Made by a program: the position numbers and the translations under genes. Below are positions 29,804-39,304 of a stretch of DNA of 64,000 nt, piece after piece. How positions within the stretch are numbered: the stretch's first letter is position 1; each line of letters opens with the position of its first letter. The notes under the pieces are model-generated. The model did not search any database. It was not told where the DNA came from and saw only the letters and a list, made by a program, of their open reading frames with translations. Origin of the DNA: JAICMB01 sp963795935. Lineage in GTDB: Bacteria; Acidobacteriota; Terriglobia; Bryobacterales; Bryobacteraceae. The DNA lies in NCBI GenBank assembly GCA_963795935.1, contig CAWCJO010000003.1:186001-250000 (forward strand), written 5' to 3'.

Positions 29804-31384
29804 ATGTCCGCCGCGCCTTTGAGATCCGTCGACGCGCCCGGGATAATCCGCGGCGACCCTGCCCGCGATGTCCGCGCACGACGGCTGTTTGCGCTTCTTG
29901 CCGTAACCGCGTGCGCCTATTATGCGGTCGCCGCGTCCGCGACTGCCTGGACGCGCTTGCCCTTTGTAGACGAAGGAACCTTTGTCGGAAGCGCCGTCAA
30001 CATCGTGCGTACCGGCCACAGCGGAAATCCCTCTACGCCGCCGTGGGGCCTGGGCATTCCCCTTCCCGAGTCGCGAATCTACAACTTCTGGGTGCTGCCC
30101 GGTTATCTGTATACGCTTGCGAGCTGGTTTCACGCATTTCCGGAGACGCTTCGGTCGGCGCGGGCTCTCTCCGTAATCGCCGGAATTGCGGCGCTGTTTC
30201 TCTTCTATCGTTTGGTTCGCGCACTCTCGGCTTCCCGAGCGCTCGCCGCGGTGTCGACCGCGGTGCTGGCGACCGATTTCAACATGATTGCGCGCTCTTC
30301 GGTCGCCCGCATGGACACCATCTCGCTGGCCCTGAACCTGTCGTCGTGGCTTGCATATTTGGGTCTTCGAAAGCGCTCCATCCCCGCCGCGCTGGCCGCC
30401 TCATTCGCAATCGGCTCCGCCGGTCTGCTGTTTCATCCCAACGCGATGTTCGCTTTCGGCGGCGTCGCGATTCTCGCTTTCACGCTCGATCGCGGACGTA
30501 TAAGAATTCCTTCCGCCCTGCCCTCGGCGCTCGCTGGACTTGCCCCGCTGGGGCTCATGATTCCGGTGATCCTGCAAGCGCCCGCAATTTGGGAAGCGCA
30601 GATGCGCAGCCATACCCAAGGCCGCTTCGCCGCGTTTCTGCGTCCGATCTGGGCGGTGCAGCAGGAATTTATGGGCCGCTACTACTATCCCTTCGGAGGC
30701 GCCGACCATTTCCCGCCGAACGCGGGCCGCATGATGCTGCTCCTCGTCCTAGGTCTGTATGGCGCCGCCGTGGTACTGGCCATCGCCACGCTGAAGCGCG
30801 GCGGGCGCGCGCAAAAGATCGTTGTCGCGCTGTTTGCGATGACGACGCTGTACTTCACGTTCTTTGAAAACGGCAAGTTCTTCCCATACAACATTCACGT
30901 ACTTCCATGGTTCGCGTTTTGCCTCGCGCTGGCGGTGTGCTCGCCGCGGTTCATGCGATATCGCAAAGCGGCGGTGGCGGCCGTGCTCTTCGCGGTGCTG
31001 GTGAATGCCGCAGCCACGCTAGCCTATATCCATGAAAACCGCTATGCCCGGAATTACCTGCCTGTTCTGAACCTCCTCAAGCGCGATATGGGGCCCCACG
31101 ACCTGGTCATAACGCACGCCTATTTCGGCCTGCCGCTCGGATTCGCCCGAGTGAGCGAGGATTACACGCTCGTCGACGTCGTGCGCCGGCGGCCGAAATT
31201 CGTCATTCTGAACACCCATTTCGGTCTCGCGGGAGTGGTCAAGTGCTGGCCTTTCGGCCCCGATCCGGTTGCCGCCGGATTAATCACGGCGCAAGAGAAG
31301 CGGCGCGCTTCCCAAATGGTTCAGTCGGATTATGGTTTGGTCCTGAAGAATTCCGATTACGCGGTTTATCGGAGGATCGACTAA
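29804..31384 (+). CDS. GT-C membrane glycosyltransferase (family 39-like)
   Basis: A 526-residue protein with about ten to twelve membrane helices. The first periplasmic loop carries the acidic pair FVDEGTFVG, the usual catalytic site in GT-C enzymes such as ArnT and PMT, which move sugars from lipid carriers. Hydrophobic segments recur from ALSVIAGIAALFLFYRLV to AAVLFAVLVNAAATLAY, and the C-terminal 130 residues are soluble. AAGGA precedes the ATG. It is followed two bases later by another GT-C enzyme. Donor and acceptor are unknown. Confidence 0.78.
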   Translation: MSAAPLRSVDAPGIIRGDPARDVRARRLFALLAVTACAYYAVAASATAWTRLPFVDEGTFVGSAVNIVRTGHSGNPSTPPWGLGIPLPESRIYNFWVLPGYLYTLASWFHAFPETLRSARALSVIAGIAALFLFYRLVRALSASRALAAVSTAVLATDFNMIARSSVARMDTISLALNLSSWLAYLGLRKRSIPAALAASFAIGSAGLLFHPNAMFAFGGVAILAFTLDRGRIRIPSALPSALAGLAPLGLMIPVILQAPAIWEAQMRSHTQGRFAAFLRPIWAVQQEFMGRYYYPFGGADHFPPNAGRMMLLLVLGLYGAAVVLAIATLKRGGRAQKIVVALFAMTTLYFTFFENGKFFPYNIHVLPWFAFCLALAVCSPRFMRYRKAAVAAVLFAVLVNAAATLAYIHENRYARNYLPVLNLLKRDMGPHDLVITHAYFGLPLGFARVSEDYTLVDVVRRRPKFVILNTHFGLAGVVKCWPFGPDPVAAGLITAQEKRRASQMVQSDYGLVLKNSDYAVYRRID

Positions 31385-31386
31385 CG

Positions 31387-33042
31387 ATGCTTTCACTTCT
31401 CGACCCCGGACCAGCCGTTACGCCCGGCCTTGCCGTCCGGAACCGCGCTATCTGGACCTTTGCCGCCCTTATTCTTCTTTTCTGGGCCGCCGCTGTTGCG
31501 CTGCAGGTCGCGGGACAGGCCTACAGCAGTGAGTTCGACGGTTATCCGGATGAACCGGCGCACTATGTAACAGGACTGATGGTGCGCGATTACATCGCCG
31601 GCGGACTGCCGCAAAACCCGCTCCGGTATGCCCGCAGCTACTACGCGCATTATCCGAAAGTTGCGTTTGGACATTGGCCTCCCGTGTTCTATTTCGTCGA
31701 AGCCGCCTGGATGCTGGCGTTCTCGGAGTCGCGCACATCCGTGCTGCTGCTGATGGCGCTCATCACCGCCGTTACCGCCGCAACACTGGCCGTCGGCCTG
31801 CGCCGGAAATACGGGATGGCACCGGCAATCGCCGCCGCCGCCGTATTTGTGGCAACTCCCGCCGTCCAGATCCAGAGCGCCATGGTAATGCTCGACATGC
31901 TGCTGGCCCTGTTCACGTTGCTCGCGGCGTTCGCGTTTGCGCGATATCTGGAGAGCGGAACCGTGCGCGACGCCGTACTGTGTGGGATTGCAACGCTTCT
32001 CGCGATCATGACCAAAGGCAACGGCTGGGCACTCGCTCCGGCATTCGCAGCCGCACTGTTGCTGGCCGGCCGCGCGCCGTTAATCTTGCGCCGCGCCTTT
32101 TGGATCTTCGCGGCCATCGTCGCGCTCGCCCTGCCTTGGCAGCTCCTCACGATCTCGACTGTCCAGCGCGCCCTACCCGAAACCATGGGTCTGGCCTACA
32201 CGGCGCAAGCCGGAGGGAAGTTCGTCTTAATCCTTGCGCAGATCTGCGGAGTGCCGCTATTTTGCCTCGCTTTCGCCGGAATCGCCGCCGCTTGCAGAGC
32301 CGCTCTCTTGCGCCGGCGCCGCCTACCGGCCGACGACGCCGCCATGCTCGGATTGTTGCTCGGCGTGGTCGCATTCCACTCGATTGTTCCCGCGGGCGCG
32401 GAGGACAGAAAGATGATCATGGCGCTTCCCGCTCTGTTGTACTTCGTCTTGCGGGGAGCGCACGAGGTGGCCAGAGTCGTGCGTGCGCCGCGCCCATTTC
32501 TGGCGCCGGCCGTGTCGCTTGCCGTCCTTTTCTTATTTCTGGCAGCGGGTTTCTCCATTCCCGCCAAGCCGCGTTATGGCGTCGCGGGCGAGATCTCGTC
32601 ACTCGACAGCCAACCCGCATTGAAGAGAGAGAATGTCCTAGTCTCTGGCGGCACGACCTTTGAAGGCGCCGTCATTTCCGAGATCGCCATGCGCGAGCGG
32701 CGGCCCGGCCAATTCGTGCTGCGCGCCAGCAAGGTGCTGGGGGATGGCGGTTGGAACGGGAATTATCGGACCCGGTTTCAGACCAGCGGCGAGATTGGCC
32801 GCTTTCTGGACGGCGCCGGCGTCGGCCTCGTAGCCGTGGAAGACATCCCCCGTTCCGGACAGAAGTACAACGACCTGCTGCTCCAAGCGCTATGGCAGGA
32901 CAACCAGGATTGGCGGCTCATGTTTCACAGTCCGGGCCCCTACGGGGAATTATCGGTGTTCGAGCGCACGAACCCAATCCACCCCGGCGCGTTGAGCATA
33001 AGGCCGGTTCCGGTTGCTGCATTGCAAGTGCCCGGCGCCTAA
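31387..33042 (+). CDS. GT-C membrane glycosyltransferase (family 39-like)
   Basis: A 551-residue multi-span membrane protein, with the start at 31387 directly after the stop of the preceding glycosyltransferase. The acidic catalytic pair is in DGYPDEPAHYVTG, in the first periplasmic loop. Around ten membrane helices follow, including AAVFVATPAVQIQSAMVMLD and LAVLFLFLAAGFSIPA. The soluble C-terminal region (about residues 410-551) may bind the acceptor. The pair is likely to work in one pathway with the upstream flavoprotein. Confidence 0.78.
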   Translation: MLSLLDPGPAVTPGLAVRNRAIWTFAALILLFWAAAVALQVAGQAYSSEFDGYPDEPAHYVTGLMVRDYIAGGLPQNPLRYARSYYAHYPKVAFGHWPPVFYFVEAAWMLAFSESRTSVLLLMALITAVTAATLAVGLRRKYGMAPAIAAAAVFVATPAVQIQSAMVMLDMLLALFTLLAAFAFARYLESGTVRDAVLCGIATLLAIMTKGNGWALAPAFAAALLLAGRAPLILRRAFWIFAAIVALALPWQLLTISTVQRALPETMGLAYTAQAGGKFVLILAQICGVPLFCLAFAGIAAACRAALLRRRRLPADDAAMLGLLLGVVAFHSIVPAGAEDRKMIMALPALLYFVLRGAHEVARVVRAPRPFLAPAVSLAVLFLFLAAGFSIPAKPRYGVAGEISSLDSQPALKRENVLVSGGTTFEGAVISEIAMRERRPGQFVLRASKVLGDGGWNGNYRTRFQTSGEIGRFLDGAGVGLVAVEDIPRSGQKYNDLLLQALWQDNQDWRLMFHSPGPYGELSVFERTNPIHPGALSIRPVPVAALQVPGA

Positions 33043-33077
33043 ACGCAGCGGAGTTATCGGCGGCGTTATGATGGTCC

Positions 33078-34781
33078 GTGTCGCGCCTCGCAATCTCCGC
33101 CCTATTTGCCGGGCTTGTCATGACGCTTCCCGGCTCCTCCATCGCTCAGGACCGCTCGCAAGCCCGCTCCATGACGATCGCGACGCGCGGCATCGTGGGC
33201 ACGGCGCAGACGCTGGCGTCCCAGGCCGGCGCACAAGCGCTGGCGCGCGGCGGTTCGGCGGTGGATGCGGCCATTACCGCGAATGCCGTGCTCGGCCTCG
33301 TCGAGCCCATGATGAACGGCATCGGCGGCGATCTGTTTGCGCTTCTGTGGGACGCTAAAACCGGCAAGCTTACGGGCATCAACGCCAGCGGCTGGGCCCC
33401 CCAGGCTCTCTCGATCGACTATCTCAGACGCCACGACATGATCGCGATGCCATCCAGCGGCATTCAGACCGTAACCGTCCCCGGCTGCGTGAAAGGGTGG
33501 GAAGCCCTGCATGCGCGCTTCGGAAAACTGCCCTGGCGCGACCTGTTTCAGCCCGCCATCTACTACGCCGAGCATGGCTTTCCCGTGACCGAGCTGATCC
33601 AGTACGACTGGGAGCACGGCAGCTTCAAACTCGATTCCGATGCCCGGCGCGTTTTCCTGCCCAACGGTAACGCGCCCGCCGTCGGACAGATTTTCCGCAA
33701 TCCGGAATTGGCGCATGCGTACCGCTTGATCGCGGAACTGGGCGCCGCGGCATTCTACAGCGGTCCGGTCGGCGAGGCAATTCTTAAAACCTCGAAGCGC
33801 CGCGGCGGCACGATGGCCGCGGACGACCTACGCGAGTATCGCCCGGAGTGGGTCGACCCGATCTCGACCGATTATCGCGGCTGGAGAGTTTATGAGCTGC
33901 CGCCCAATGGGCAGGGTGTCGGAACCCTGGAGATGTTGAACATCGTCGAGCGCTTCCCCTTGGCCCAATACGGGCCGCAATCGGCCGATGCCTTCCATGT
34001 CAAGATCGAGGCGCAAAAGCTGGCCACCCAGGACCTCAAGCGCTGGATCGGCGATCCTCGTTTCGGCAACATCCCCGTTCAAGGGCTGCTTTCCAAGGAG
34101 TACGCCCAACAGCGCGCCGGCCTGATCGACATGAATAAGGCGCAGTGCGAAGCGACCCCGGGAACTCCAGCGGCTCCCGGCGACACGACGTATTTGAGCG
34201 TCGTCGACAAAGATGGCAACATCGCCTCCTGGATTCAGAGCAATTCGGATATCTGGGGATCGGGAATCGTAGCGGATGGAATGGGATTCATTCTGCACGA
34301 TCGCGGCGCCGCCTTCACCACGGAAGAGGGACATCCCAACGCGCTCGCGCCCCATAAGCGGCCTTTTCACACCATCATTCCTGGCTTCATGGAGCGCGGA
34401 ACGGAGCATATCGGATTCGGAATCATGCGCGGCATGAACCAGGCCCAGGCGCAAATGCAATTTGTTTCGAACATCGTCGACTACGGCATGAACATTCAAG
34501 CGGCCCTGGAGGCCCCGCGGTTCACGAAACTGACTCTGGGTGGATGCGATCTTCGAATTGAGGGCCGCGTTCCGGAGGCGGTCCGCGCGGAGTTGACCAG
34601 GCGCGGCCACGACCTGACGGTTCAAGGCGATTTTTCCGGCTGGATGGGAGGTGGTCAGGCCGTCCTCCACGATTCCGCCAGCGGCGTCAACTACGGCGCC
34701 AGCTCGCCCCGCAAGGACGGCGAGGCCATCCCGGAGCCGGATCCCTATTTCCAGAACGTACTCCCGCGCAAGCGCAAGTAA
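33078..34781 (+). CDS. ggt: Gamma-glutamyltransferase
   Basis: A 567-residue exported enzyme of the Ntn-hydrolase class that cleaves gamma-glutamyl bonds in glutathione and related peptides. The signal peptide is MSRLAISALFAGLVMTLPGS. Family motifs include GGSAVDAAITANAVLGLVEP, MNGIGGDLFALLWD and YELPPNGQGVG. The self-cleavage site with the catalytic threonine is DTTYLSVVDKDGN, and HTIIPGF and GWMGGGQAVLHD lie in the small subunit. It starts at a GTG. The gene is intact with no frame breaks. Confidence 0.92.
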   Translation: MSRLAISALFAGLVMTLPGSSIAQDRSQARSMTIATRGIVGTAQTLASQAGAQALARGGSAVDAAITANAVLGLVEPMMNGIGGDLFALLWDAKTGKLTGINASGWAPQALSIDYLRRHDMIAMPSSGIQTVTVPGCVKGWEALHARFGKLPWRDLFQPAIYYAEHGFPVTELIQYDWEHGSFKLDSDARRVFLPNGNAPAVGQIFRNPELAHAYRLIAELGAAAFYSGPVGEAILKTSKRRGGTMAADDLREYRPEWVDPISTDYRGWRVYELPPNGQGVGTLEMLNIVERFPLAQYGPQSADAFHVKIEAQKLATQDLKRWIGDPRFGNIPVQGLLSKEYAQQRAGLIDMNKAQCEATPGTPAAPGDTTYLSVVDKDGNIASWIQSNSDIWGSGIVADGMGFILHDRGAAFTTEEGHPNALAPHKRPFHTIIPGFMERGTEHIGFGIMRGMNQAQAQMQFVSNIVDYGMNIQAALEAPRFTKLTLGGCDLRIEGRVPEAVRAELTRRGHDLTVQGDFSGWMGGGQAVLHDSASGVNYGASSPRKDGEAIPEPDPYFQNVLPRKRK

Positions 34782-34801
34782 GCGTGTGCCAAACTCGATA
34801 T

Positions 34802-36043
34802 ATGCGGCGTCATTACCTGGCAGGGCTTTTGTGCGCCTTGTTGGGTTCCCTCCTGGCGGCGCAAAGTATCCCTTTGAGCGAATACCATGCGCGCCGCGCC
34901 GCTCTACGGAAAAACCTGGACGGCACTGTGGTCTTGTTTGGAAAGACCGTAGGTAACGACGAAGTCTTCGGCTTCGAGCAGGAATCTAATTTCTATTACT
35001 TAACCGGCTGGACCCAGCCCGGCGCCGTGCTGCTGGTCGACAAAGACGATGAAATTCTCTTTCTCCCCCATCACAACCGGCACATGGAAACTTACACCGG
35101 CCGCAAGGTCTCGGCCGAGGATCCCGACGCCGCTCAGCTCACCGGCTTCGAGCGGGTCATGCCCATCGAGAAGCTCGAAGCGCAGTTAGCCGCGGCGCTC
35201 CAATCGGCTGAAAACGTCTACGCGCTGCCGCACGATCCGGAAACCTCAAAACTAGGCGCCTTGCTGGCGATGCGCCGGATTTCAGACGCCGAGCCCCTGC
35301 TCGCGAAGCTTCGGATCAAGAAGTCTCCCGCCGAGATCGCGGCCGTTCGGCGCTCCACCGACGTCTCGATTGCGGCGCACCGCGCGGCGTGGCGGCGCAT
35401 GCAGCCCGGCTTATACGAATATCAAATCGCGGCGGCGGCGAGCGATGTGTTTCTGGAAAATGGATGCGGGTATGCTTATTCGCCCATCGTCGGCTCCGGA
35501 CCGAATAGCACCATCCTGCATTACTCCGCCAACCGGCGCCGCATGGACCGCGGCGAAGTGGTCGTCATGGACGCGGCGGCGGAGTGCGACAGCTATGCCA
35601 GCGACATCACGCGGACCACCCCGGTCGACGGAAAGTTCACGCCGCGCCAACGCGAGCTATACGACATTGTCCTGGGCGCCCAGAAGGCGGCGATCGCGGC
35701 CGTCAAGCCGGGCGCGCGCATGACGGGCGAAAACGGCAGCTTGAACAAGATCGCCCGCGATTACATCGATTCCCATGGCAAGGACCTGCACGGCGCTCCG
35801 CTCGGGAAGTATTTCACGCACGGGTTGGGCCACCCCGTCGGCATCGACGTGCACGACCCCATGGTGGACGAACCGCTCGAGCCCGGTATGATCATTACGG
35901 TCGAGCCGGGCATTTACATACCGGAAGAGGGCATTGGGATTCGTATCGAAGACGTTGTGCTGGTGACGGATCAGGGCGCCAAAATTCTCAGCGCCGCGTT
36001 GCCCAGGGAAGCGGACGAAGTTGAAAAGGCTCTGGCCAAGTAA
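34802..36043 (+). CDS. pepP: Exported Xaa-Pro aminopeptidase (M24B)
   Basis: A 413-residue metallopeptidase that removes N-terminal residues before proline. The start at 34802 gives a signal peptide (MRRHYLAGLLCALLGSLLAA), so it probably acts outside the cytoplasm. The N-terminal creatinase-like domain (NFYYLTGWTQPGAVLLV) is followed by the pita-bread domain with metal ligands in VVVMDAAAECDSYASDITR, FTHGLGHPVGIDVHD, ITVEPGIYIP and IRIEDVVLV. Its last 23 bases overlap the histidine kinase gene in another frame. Confidence 0.9.
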   Translation: MRRHYLAGLLCALLGSLLAAQSIPLSEYHARRAALRKNLDGTVVLFGKTVGNDEVFGFEQESNFYYLTGWTQPGAVLLVDKDDEILFLPHHNRHMETYTGRKVSAEDPDAAQLTGFERVMPIEKLEAQLAAALQSAENVYALPHDPETSKLGALLAMRRISDAEPLLAKLRIKKSPAEIAAVRRSTDVSIAAHRAAWRRMQPGLYEYQIAAAASDVFLENGCGYAYSPIVGSGPNSTILHYSANRRRMDRGEVVVMDAAAECDSYASDITRTTPVDGKFTPRQRELYDIVLGAQKAAIAAVKPGARMTGENGSLNKIARDYIDSHGKDLHGAPLGKYFTHGLGHPVGIDVHDPMVDEPLEPGMIITVEPGIYIPEEGIGIRIEDVVLVTDQGAKILSAALPREADEVEKALAK

Positions 36044-37886
36044 GATCACGGCCGGCTACGTTGGCGTACTGGCGGGCTGTTTTGCGGCTGCGATGTCGGC
36101 GGGCTGGATTTTCGGTTCCCAAATCGATAGCTACGCCTACGATTTCCTCTTCCATCTCAACCCCCCGCCGCCCACGCCCACGCAGGCCGTTGTAGTAGCG
36201 ATTGACGACGCCAGCTTCGAGCAGTTGGGCGGAGTCAGAAGAGTGCGCGGCATCCTCGCCGACGCGGCTGAGCGGGTCGCCGCCGCCCGGCCCGCCGTCG
36301 TTGCCACCGACATTATCCTGCACGATAAGGGCGACCCGGCCGAGGACAAGCGCCTTGCCGGCGCGCTGGCGAAGCTGAAGCCGCTGGTGCTGGCGACCAA
36401 TCTCACCCGCTCCGGATGGGACGATCCGCAACCGGCCTTCGCGCAATTCGCCCAGGCCTTGGGAACCGTTTCCGCGGACGAAGTATCGCCCGACGGCGTG
36501 ACGCGCTTCGTCGCCCTGGCTAGGACGGGATTGCGAAGACAGCACTGGGAATTGGCATTGCAAGCCTTCCGCCTGGCGCGCGGCGCCGCAATTGTCGAAT
36601 CGCCCGACGCTCTGCAAATCGGAACGGAAGTGATTCCGGCGCGCGCCGACAGGGATTGGTCGCTGCGAATCCTGTATTCGCGCGAGGGCGTCCCTCAGAT
36701 CTCCGCGGCCAAGCTTTTGAACAGCCCCTCGGCCGCTGCCGCGCTGAAAGGGAAGGTCGTATTTCTGGGCGTCACCTCGCCGCTGTTTGCGGGCGACCGC
36801 GTCGTCACTCCCAACGGCGGCGGCATGATCTCGGGCCTGGAGATGAACGCGGAAGTTTTCAAGACGCTGGAACGCGGCAAATTCCTGACCGATGTGTCCG
36901 ACGGCGCCGTATTCGTCATCTGCGCGCTGATCGCGCTGCTGGCCGGATGCATTTTCGTCGTCCTGGCCGGCTGGCCCGCCTACCTGGCCGGCGCCGCGCT
37001 ACTCGCCGCCGCGCACGCGATTCCGTTTTTATTATTTCGACATGGCATTGTCATGCCCTATCTCGCGCCTCTCGCGTCGGCGTGGCTGACGGTGGCGGGC
37101 GCGGCTTCCTACCGCAGCCTTGTCGTGCGGCGCCAGCTTCGCGCCTCCGAAGTCGAGCGCGCGCGATACCGCCAAGCCATTCATTTCGTAACGCACGAAA
37201 TGCGCAGCCCCCTTATGGCCATTCAAGGATCGAGCGAGATGATGGGCCGCTACAACCTCAACGAGGACAAGCGCCGCCACATGGCCGCCATGATCAATTC
37301 GGAATCGAAGAGGTTGGCGCGAATGATCCAGACCTTTCTCGACGTCGAGCGCCTGACCGACAATCAAATGGAGCTGAAACGGGAGGCGGTCGATCTGGAT
37401 TCCGTCGTCCGCGCCTGTCTCGAACGCGTCCGTCCTCTTGCGGAGCGCAAGAATATGCGGCTGACCTTCGCCGGGCCGCTCGAAGGGGAAATGTCCGGGG
37501 ATCGTGAATTACTGGAATACGCGGTTTATAATTTACTCACCAACGCCGTGAAATATTCTCCCGCCGATACGGAGATCGTATTTTCCGCCCGATCGGATTC
37601 GGGCTTCCTGCGCCTTTCCATAAAGGACCAGGGAATAGGAATGGACGCGGGTGAATTGAAGCGGATTTTCACGCGCTTCTATCGCACCCGGCGAGCGGAG
37701 GCGTCAGGGGAGCCCGGCACGGGAATAGGATTGTCCATCGTCGATCAGATTATTAAGCTCCACGGCGGCCGCGTGGAAGTGACCAGCGCCCCCGGTAAAG
37801 GATCCGTTTTCACGGTCGTGGCGCCGGCAATCGCCACGCCATCCGCAAAGCTCTTACTGAGCCGCGACCACAGGGAGCGGTTTTAA
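36021..37886 (+). CDS. CHASE2-domain sensor histidine kinase
   Basis: A 621-residue kinase. One N-terminal membrane helix (ITAGYVGVLAGCFAAAMSAG) leads into an extracytoplasmic CHASE2 domain (residues about 40-290, VVVAIDDASFEQLGGVRRVR and GKVVFLGVTSPL). Three more helices (VFVICALIALLAGCIFVV onward) precede the HisKA site FVTHEMRSPLMA and the ATPase domain with NLLTNAVKYSP, DQGIGMDAGE and PGTGIGLSIVDQIIKLHG. It starts at TTG inside pepP and is followed by an NtrC-type regulator, its probable partner. Confidence 0.9.
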   Translation: MKRLWPSKITAGYVGVLAGCFAAAMSAGWIFGSQIDSYAYDFLFHLNPPPPTPTQAVVVAIDDASFEQLGGVRRVRGILADAAERVAAARPAVVATDIILHDKGDPAEDKRLAGALAKLKPLVLATNLTRSGWDDPQPAFAQFAQALGTVSADEVSPDGVTRFVALARTGLRRQHWELALQAFRLARGAAIVESPDALQIGTEVIPARADRDWSLRILYSREGVPQISAAKLLNSPSAAAALKGKVVFLGVTSPLFAGDRVVTPNGGGMISGLEMNAEVFKTLERGKFLTDVSDGAVFVICALIALLAGCIFVVLAGWPAYLAGAALLAAAHAIPFLLFRHGIVMPYLAPLASAWLTVAGAASYRSLVVRRQLRASEVERARYRQAIHFVTHEMRSPLMAIQGSSEMMGRYNLNEDKRRHMAAMINSESKRLARMIQTFLDVERLTDNQMELKREAVDLDSVVRACLERVRPLAERKNMRLTFAGPLEGEMSGDRELLEYAVYNLLTNAVKYSPADTEIVFSARSDSGFLRLSIKDQGIGMDAGELKRIFTRFYRTRRAEASGEPGTGIGLSIVDQIIKLHGGRVEVTSAPGKGSVFTVVAPAIATPSAKLLLSRDHRERF

Positions 37887-37904
37887 CTGTATATCGGAGA
37901 ACTC

Positions 37905-39218
37905 GTGTCGCGGTTGCTGTTAGTCGAGGACGATAATTCGGTTCGGAGTACGGTATCGACCTTTCTTGAATTGGAAGGTTACGACGTGGACGCGGTCTCG
38001 TCCACGCGAGAAGCCTTGGCGCGCCTGGAGTCCGACGCTTATCCCATTGTCATCTCGGATATTTACCTGGACGAGCGCAGCGGCCTCGACGTGCTCGGCG
38101 CCGCCCGCCGCCGCAATCCCCACTGCGCCGTCATCCTCATGACCGGCCGCGGAAGCATGGAAACGGTGATGGCCGCCACTCGCGGCGGCGCCTTCGATTA
38201 CATCGCCAAGCCGTTCGAGCTCGACCGCATGCTCGATACCGTGAAGCGCGCCGAAGCCTCGCTCGATCCCGGCGAGGAAGACAGCGCCGAGGTTGACGAT
38301 TTGCCCGAGACTGAAATGATCGGCAGCTCGCCCGGCATGGTCGAGATTTACAAAACGATTTCGCAGGTCGCCCCAACCGACGCCGCCGTGCTCATTCAGG
38401 GCGAGACCGGCACCGGCAAAGAGATGGTCGCGCGCATGATCCACAACAATTCGCCGCGCGCGCAGCAGCCGTTCGCCCCCGTCGATTGCGCTTCCATGGC
38501 GCCGTCGCTCATTGAGAGCGAGCTGTTCGGAGCGCTCAAAGGCGCCTATACCGGCGCCGACCGCGACCGCTTGGGCGTTTTCGAAGCGGCCAGCGGCGGC
38601 ACCGTTTTCCTGGACGAGATCGGCGACATTGAGAACAATTCCCAGCTCAAGCTGCTGCGCTTTTTGCAGGAAAAGGAAATACGTCCCTTGGGCGCCTCGA
38701 AAGTGCGGAAGGTCGACGTGCGCGTGATCGCGGCCACCAATCGCGACCTTCAGAAAATGGTCGAGGAGGGAAAATTCCGCGAAGACCTGTGGTACCGGCT
38801 GAACGTCGTGCGCATGGTACTGCCGCCTTTGTGCGAGCGGCGCGGCGACGTCCCGCTCTTGGCGCATTTTTTCCTCAAGAAATATAACGCGCGTTACGGA
38901 CAAAAAGCGCGCCTGACGGCATCCGGCATCGCCGCGCTCGAGACATATAGCTGGCCCGGCAATGTGCGCCAGTTGCAGCACATCATGGAGCGCCTCACCA
39001 TTCTCGCGCCTCGCGGACGCATCGATGAGGCCGCCGTCAAAGAAGCCATCGAGGCCACCGAGCCGCGCGAATTCGGCGGCGAGACTCTCGCCGACGCCGA
39101 AGCCGAACAGATCCGGCGCGTTCTCGCCGCGGTCGGCGGCAACAAGAGCCGGGCCGCCAAGATCCTGGGAATCGAGCGTAAAACCCTCTATCGCAAGCTC
39201 GAACGCATGGGTCTGTAA
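37905..39218 (+). CDS. NtrC-family sigma-54-dependent response regulator
   Basis: A 437-residue regulator starting at GTG, 18 bases after the kinase. The receiver domain has the phosphorylated aspartate in IVISDIYLDERSGLDVL. The AAA+ domain has Walker A GETGTGKE, the sigma-54 contact loop ELFGALKGAYTGADRDR (GAYTGA where the consensus is GAFTGA), and GGTVFLDEIGDIE. The C-terminal Fis-type helix-turn-helix is NKSRAAKILGIERKTLYRKL. It should activate sigma-54 promoters when phosphorylated by the CHASE2 kinase. Targets are unknown; the downstream oxidoreductase genes are candidates. Confidence 0.93.
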   Translation: MSRLLLVEDDNSVRSTVSTFLELEGYDVDAVSSTREALARLESDAYPIVISDIYLDERSGLDVLGAARRRNPHCAVILMTGRGSMETVMAATRGGAFDYIAKPFELDRMLDTVKRAEASLDPGEEDSAEVDDLPETEMIGSSPGMVEIYKTISQVAPTDAAVLIQGETGTGKEMVARMIHNNSPRAQQPFAPVDCASMAPSLIESELFGALKGAYTGADRDRLGVFEAASGGTVFLDEIGDIENNSQLKLLRFLQEKEIRPLGASKVRKVDVRVIAATNRDLQKMVEEGKFREDLWYRLNVVRMVLPPLCERRGDVPLLAHFFLKKYNARYGQKARLTASGIAALETYSWPGNVRQLQHIMERLTILAPRGRIDEAAVKEAIEATEPREFGGETLADAEAEQIRRVLAAVGGNKSRAAKILGIERKTLYRKLERMGL

Positions 39219-39304
39219 CGCCCGAAGCAAGCCGTCGATCGCCCGCGCAGACAAGACACCTATTCCCGCCATCCGCGTCCATGAAGTTCGGGAGGGCGGC
39301 AACG

